NCBI GenBank assembly: GCA_900556365.1
Contig: USOG01000109.1
Coordinates: 1-5,181 of the forward strand
From: an uncultured Collinsella sp.
GTDB lineage: Bacteria; Actinomycetota; Coriobacteriia; Coriobacteriales; Coriobacteriaceae
Direction: 5' to 3'
DNA: 5,181 nucleotides
Below the pieces are notes generated by a model. It searched no databases and had not been told where the DNA came from. It saw only the letters and a program-made list of their open reading frames with translations. Positions 1 to 5,181 of the stretch are shown in pieces (within the stretch, counting starts at the first letter, position 1; every line of letters starts with the position of its first letter). A program made the position numbers and the translations under genes.

Positions 1-3
1 CAC

Positions 4-2810
<2,807 letters not shown>

Positions 2811-2811
<1 letters not shown>

Positions 2812-3959
2812 TGGCTGAGGCTTTAGAGGTAACGCCCGCCGAGCTGGACGCGTTTGCGGACCGGCTCGGCGAGGTCGAGTCGTATCTCCACTTGGACGAG
2901 AAGCGTACCCGCGTGACCGAGCTCGAGGCCAAAAGCGTGGCCCCCGGCTTTTGGGATGACGCCGACGCCGCTCGTGCCACCATGGAGGAGATCGCTCGCA
3001 CCAAGGAAGATATCGCTGCCGTGGACACCGCGCGCGGCGAGCTTTCCGATGCCCGCGCCGCGCTGGAGCTTGCCGAAGAGATGGGGGATGACCCCGACGC
3101 CGCCGCGTTGCGCGAGGAGGCTGCCGCTACGGCAGAACGCCTGGCCCGCGCTATCGACGAGCTTGAGCTTTCGAGCTGGTTTACCGGTGAGTTCGATCAC
3201 GGCGATGCTATTGTGACCATCAAGCCCGGACAGGGTGGTCTGGAGGCCCAGGACTGGACCTTCATGCTCTTTAAGATGTACATGAAGTACTGCCAGCGTC
3301 GCGGCTGGAAGGTCACCATCAACGACTGTCCCGCGGCCGAGGTCATCGGCATCGATCGCGCGACCTTTACCGTCGAGGGCAAGGACGCATTTGGTATGCT
3401 GCGCGCCGAGGCCGGCGTCCACCGCTTGGTTCGCATTAGCCCCACCGACGACAAGAAGCGCCGCCAGACCACGTTTGCCGGCGTCGAGGTCATCCCCGTG
3501 CTACCCGATGATATCGACATCGAGATCAGTCCCGACGATATCCGCGTGGACGTGTACCACGCGAGCGGCCCGGGCGGTCAGGGCGTAAACACCACCGACT
3601 CCGCCGTGCGCGTGACGCATTTCCCCAGCGGCATTGTGGTTACCTGCCAAAACGAGCGCAGCCAGATTCAGAACAAGGCCGCGTGCATGCAGATCCTCAA
3701 GGCTCGCCTGTACGAGATTGAGCTCGAGAAGCGCGCCGAGGCGCTTGATGAGATTCGCGGGCCCAAGACCACGATCGGTTTTGGCAACCAGATCCGCAGC
3801 TACGTGCTCTACCCGTATCAGATGGTTAAGGACCTACGCACGGGCGTTGAGACCAGCAACGTTGAGGCAGTTCTTGACGATGGCGACCTGGATCCGTTTG
3901 TAATTGGCTACCATCGCTGGGCCACCGGCAACGCCGATGTAGAAGGCTCGGAGGTCTAA
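2811..3959 (+). CDS. prfB: Peptide chain release factor 2 (RF2)
   Basis: Class I release factor that reads stop codons (UAA and UGA in the standard case) in the ribosomal A site and triggers hydrolysis of peptidyl-tRNA. It has 382 residues, slightly longer than E. coli RF2. The order is an acidic helical domain 1 (about 1-120), the PCRF core with GQGGLEAQDW (140-149), the codon-reading loop VHRLVRISPT (203-212), and the catalytic loop SGPGGQGVN (252-260) with GGQ at 255-257. Gln257 is the expected PrmC methylation site. The residue matching E. coli position 246 is Ala251. The tripeptide at 210-212 is SPT where RF2 normally has SPF. Gln219 replaces the E. coli His215, as in some other RF2 proteins. 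RF2 is favoured over RF1 because of the Ser-Pro, the LVRISP context and the overall match to actinobacterial RF2. The whole protein is in one frame, so there is no programmed frameshift. It is co-transcribed with secA, judging by the one-base overlap. Confidence 0.96.
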
Positions 3960-3961
3960 AA

Positions 3962-3983
3962 CATCGGGCGGTTCAAGCCGATG
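3962..3983 (+). other. Hairpin just after prfB stop
   Basis: CATCGG (3962-3967) and CCGATG (3978-3983) form a perfect 6-bp stem with a 10-base loop, starting two bases after the prfB stop codon. No T-run follows, so it is not an intrinsic terminator by itself. It could stabilise the 3' end of the secA-prfB mRNA or be part of the larger folded leader downstream. Confidence 0.4.
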
Positions 3984-3985
3984 CT

Positions 3986-4025
3986 AAGCCCAACGGTTGG
4001 ACGGGTTTGTATCCAGAGCAAACCC
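3986..4025 (+). other. Competing stems upstream of terminator
   Basis: AAGCCC (3986-3991) can pair with GGGTTT (4003-4008), with one G-T wobble. The same central segment, GGGTTTG (4003-4009), can instead pair perfectly with CAAACCC (4019-4025) around a nine-base loop. The second pairing would occupy the 5' arm of the terminator at 4020-4043. The base complementarity is read directly. A switching role is inference. Confidence 0.4.
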
Positions 4026-4043
4026 TGCGCAGGGGTGGTTTTT
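4020..4043 (+). terminator. Putative intrinsic terminator after prfB
   Basis: The segment contains the perfect palindrome CCCTGCGCAGGG (4023-4034). Flanking AAACC (4020-4024) can alternatively pair with GGTTT (4037-4041). A run of five T (4039-4043) follows. The stem has a bulge or shifted register, so it is weaker than the terminator at 4083-4111. It is the likely first stop for transcription of secA-prfB, or the terminator arm of an attenuator. Confidence 0.5.
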
Positions 4044-4057
4044 GTCCGGCGAATCGG

Positions 4058-4063
4058 TAAAAT
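4058..4063 (+). promoter_or_regulatory. Weak candidate -10 box for YitT gene
   Basis: TAAAAT matches the sigma-70 type -10 consensus at five of six positions and lies between the two terminator-like hairpins, where a promoter for the YitT gene would be expected. No good -35 box stands 16-18 bases upstream; the nearest candidates match poorly. If used, transcription would start near 4070 and the leader would contain the strong hairpin at 4083-4108. Confidence 0.25.
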
Positions 4064-4082
4064 CGAATACAAGAAGAAGTTC

Positions 4083-4111
4083 AAAGCGCATCCGATGGGG
4101 TGCGCTTTTTT
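4083..4111 (+). terminator. Strong intrinsic terminator abutting YitT gene RBS
   Basis: The arms 4083-4093 (AAAGCGCATCC) and 4098-4108 (GGGTGCGCTTT) form an 11-bp stem with a single T-G wobble around the tetraloop GATG, followed by six T (4106-4111). This is a textbook Rho-independent terminator. Its T-run ends at the base before the Shine-Dalgarno sequence and 12 bases before the ATG of the YitT gene. A promoter can hardly fit between the terminator and that start, so transcripts of the YitT gene must pass through it. It is either the end of the secA-prfB transcript with read-through, or a leader attenuator. Confidence 0.8.
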
Positions 4112-4119
4112 GAGGGAGG
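4112..4119 (+). promoter_or_regulatory. Ribosome binding site of YitT gene
   Basis: GAGGGAGG is a strong Shine-Dalgarno sequence. GGAGG ends four bases before the ATG at 4124, and the upstream GAGG register gives eight bases. It fixes the start at 4124 and argues against the in-frame GTG at 4100, which lies inside the terminator stem. Confidence 0.8.
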
Positions 4120-4123
4120 CAGC

Positions 4124-5014
4124 ATGGCATATCGTCTGGACATCAAGCGCATTCTTTCGATGAACTTCTTTCACGATCTGCCCCAGATCATGTTGGGGTG
4201 TGCCTTGGCCGCCATCGCGACCGACCTGTTTTTGATTCCCAACGGTCTTGCCGCCGGTGGCGTTACGGGCCTTGCGACTATTATCCAAGCGGTCGGCGCG
4301 GCGCGAGGCGTGTCGCTTCCCGTTGGTATTCAGACGATCGTGATGAACGCCTTGCTGTTGTTGGTCGTTATGCGCGAGGGCGGCATGTTCTACGTGGTGC
4401 AGACCGCGACGGGCTTTGTGCTGCTGGGCTTCTTTACCGATCTGTTCGCCCCGTTTGTAGCACCTCTGGCGGATGCGGACCTGATGCTTCCCGCTATGTG
4501 GGGCGGCATTATTACGGGCATCGGTTACGGCATGGTGTTGCGCGCCGGCGCCAACACCGGCGGCTCGGACACGATTGGCCAAATCATCTCGCGTAACACC
4601 TCGCTGCCGGTGGGCTCGACCGTCATGGCGATCGATGTTGCCGTGTGCGCGCTGTCGGCTCCGGTCTTTTCAATCGAAAACGCGCTATATGCAGGCCTTT
4701 CGATGGTCATTAGCGGCTACGTGATCGATGCCGTGGTCGATGGTGGCAACAAACGCCGTATGGTACTCATCATCTCGGACAAGTTCCCTGATATTGCTGC
4801 CGATATCATGTATGGCCTGGGTCGTGGTTGTACCAAGTTTAAGGCGACTGGCATGTATTCGGGTGCCGAGAAGCCGGTGATTATGGTCATCGTGAGCCGT
4901 CGAGAGCTCAATACCCTCAAGACGATCGTGCGCGAGCGCGATCCTCACGCCATTGTGACGGTCGCTGACGTTACGGAAGCCTTCGGCGAGGGATTCAAGG
5001 ACATTAGCGCGTAG
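4124..5014 (+). CDS. YitT family membrane protein (DUF161/DUF2179)
   Basis: This is a 296-residue integral membrane protein with the two-part architecture of the YitT family. The N-terminal part (about 20-205) has roughly five or six hydrophobic segments, near 20-38, 67-84, 88-108, 121-139, 164-182 and 187-205. It carries the glycine-rich family signatures GLAAGGVTGLATI (41-53) and GANTGGSDTIGQII (142-155). The C-terminal soluble part (about 210-292) is a DUF2179-type domain with GRGCTKFKATGMYSG (233-247), a following strand VIMVIVSRRE, and the ending DPHAIVTVADVTEAFGEGF (273-291). The family is widespread in Firmicutes and related gut bacteria. Its transported substrate or role is not established, so none is assigned. 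No signal peptide is evident; the first hydrophobic helix probably serves as the membrane anchor. The start at 4124 is chosen for its strong ribosome binding site. The gene sits behind a strong terminator hairpin, so it is probably transcribed separately from secA-prfB or only by regulated read-through. The stop is TAG. Confidence 0.92.
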   Translation: MAYRLDIKRILSMNFFHDLPQIMLGCALAAIATDLFLIPNGLAAGGVTGLATIIQAVGAARGVSLPVGIQTIVMNALLLLVVMREGGMFYVVQTATGFVLLGFFTDLFAPFVAPLADADLMLPAMWGGIITGIGYGMVLRAGANTGGSDTIGQIISRNTSLPVGSTVMAIDVAVCALSAPVFSIENALYAGLSMVISGYVIDAVVDGGNKRRMVLIISDKFPDIAADIMYGLGRGCTKFKATGMYSGAEKPVIMVIVSRRELNTLKTIVRERDPHAIVTVADVTEAFGEGFKDISA

Positions 5015-5053
5015 GGGCGACCGCGTTCCATCCAAAAGACGTTCACATTGATA

Positions 5054-5072
5054 AACCGTTTCATCAGCGGTT
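5054..5072 (+). other. Hairpin downstream of YitT gene
   Basis: AACCGTT (5054-5060) and AGCGGTT (5066-5072) form a 7-bp stem with one G-T wobble and a five-base loop. No T-run follows, so it is a weak candidate for a transcript end or for an operator of the next gene. No other intrinsic terminator is visible after the YitT gene within the window. Confidence 0.3.
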
Positions 5073-5107
5073 CTGCCTGCTAAATTGTTCAAATAATGAT
5101 AAAAACT

Positions 5108-5136
5108 CTGGTAAAGCCATCAGTTTCCAGCATAAT
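5108..5136 (+). promoter_or_regulatory. Candidate promoter for a gene beyond the window
   Basis: CTGGTA (5108-5113, three of six to TTGACA) and CATAAT (5131-5136, five of six to TATAAT) are separated by exactly 17 bases. They sit in an A+T-rich stretch: 19 of 60 bases from 5077 to 5136 are G or C, far below the rest of the window. The expected start of transcription is near 5143. The gene it would serve is not in the window. Confidence 0.3.
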
Positions 5137-5181
5137 GGATGACGTACGTGCATTGCGGCTGTGTTGGGATTACCTTCGGTG

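Noticed and set aside
4100..4123. GTG at 4100 as an upstream in-frame start of the YitT protein
   Set aside because: It lies within the 3' arm of the terminator stem and would place the T-run and the strong ribosome binding site inside the coding sequence. ATG at 4124 is far better supported.
3981..4163. 60-codon plus-strand frame spanning the gap and overlapping the start of the YitT gene, considered as a leader peptide
   Set aside because: There is no ribosome binding site before its ATG, it reads through both terminator structures, and it shows no run of regulatory codons. It is most likely a chance open frame.
3956..4582. 208-codon minus-strand frame across the prfB-YitT gap
   Set aside because: It covers the 5' half of the YitT gene in antisense and runs through both terminator hairpins. 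The translation has no family features.
5135..5181. Possible start of a gene at the right edge (ATG at 5135 or 5139, both open to the end)
   Set aside because: Only about 15 codons are visible, neither ATG has a Shine-Dalgarno sequence, and both overlap or nearly overlap the candidate -10 box. This is too little to call a gene.

Overview
The window holds three genes, all on the + strand. In order they are secA (SecA preprotein translocase ATPase, complete or nearly so at the left edge), prfB (peptide chain release factor 2) and a YitT-type multi-pass membrane protein gene. A 164-base gap separates prfB from the YitT gene, and about 167 bases with no convincing gene close the right end. The DNA is G+C-rich and codons mostly end in C or G. 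The RF2 sequence resembles actinobacterial RF2 (for example the stretches GIVVTCQNE and YPYQMVKDLRTG), while SecA carries a C-terminal zinc-binding tail and the third gene is of a YitT/DUF2179 type common in Firmicutes and Coriobacteriia. Together this points to a gut-type actinomycete of the class Coriobacteriia, perhaps Collinsella. That is an inference from remembered family features, not a database result.

Layout: secA and prfB form a tight, translationally coupled pair. The TAA of secA shares its last base with the ATG of prfB, and the prfB ribosome binding site lies inside the last codons of secA. secA next to prfB is a widespread bacterial arrangement. Here prfB is followed by the YitT gene and not by ftsEX.

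The gap between prfB and the YitT gene (3960-4123) is dense with RNA-structure signals. It has a hairpin just after the prfB stop, then four segments that can form mutually exclusive stems ending in a T-tract terminator, then a weak promoter-like element. Last comes a very strong 11-bp hairpin plus T6 terminator whose T-run directly touches the Shine-Dalgarno sequence of the YitT gene. This looks either like tandem terminators isolating the secA-prfB operon or like a premature-termination (attenuation) leader controlling the YitT gene.

The most notable protein-level observation is in RF2. The stop-codon-reading tripeptide, normally Ser-Pro-Phe in RF2 and Pro-x-Thr in RF1, reads Ser-Pro-Thr here. 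RF2 is also encoded without the programmed +1 frameshift found in many bacteria. The right end (about 5077-5136) is A+T-rich and promoter-like, probably serving a gene that lies beyond the window.
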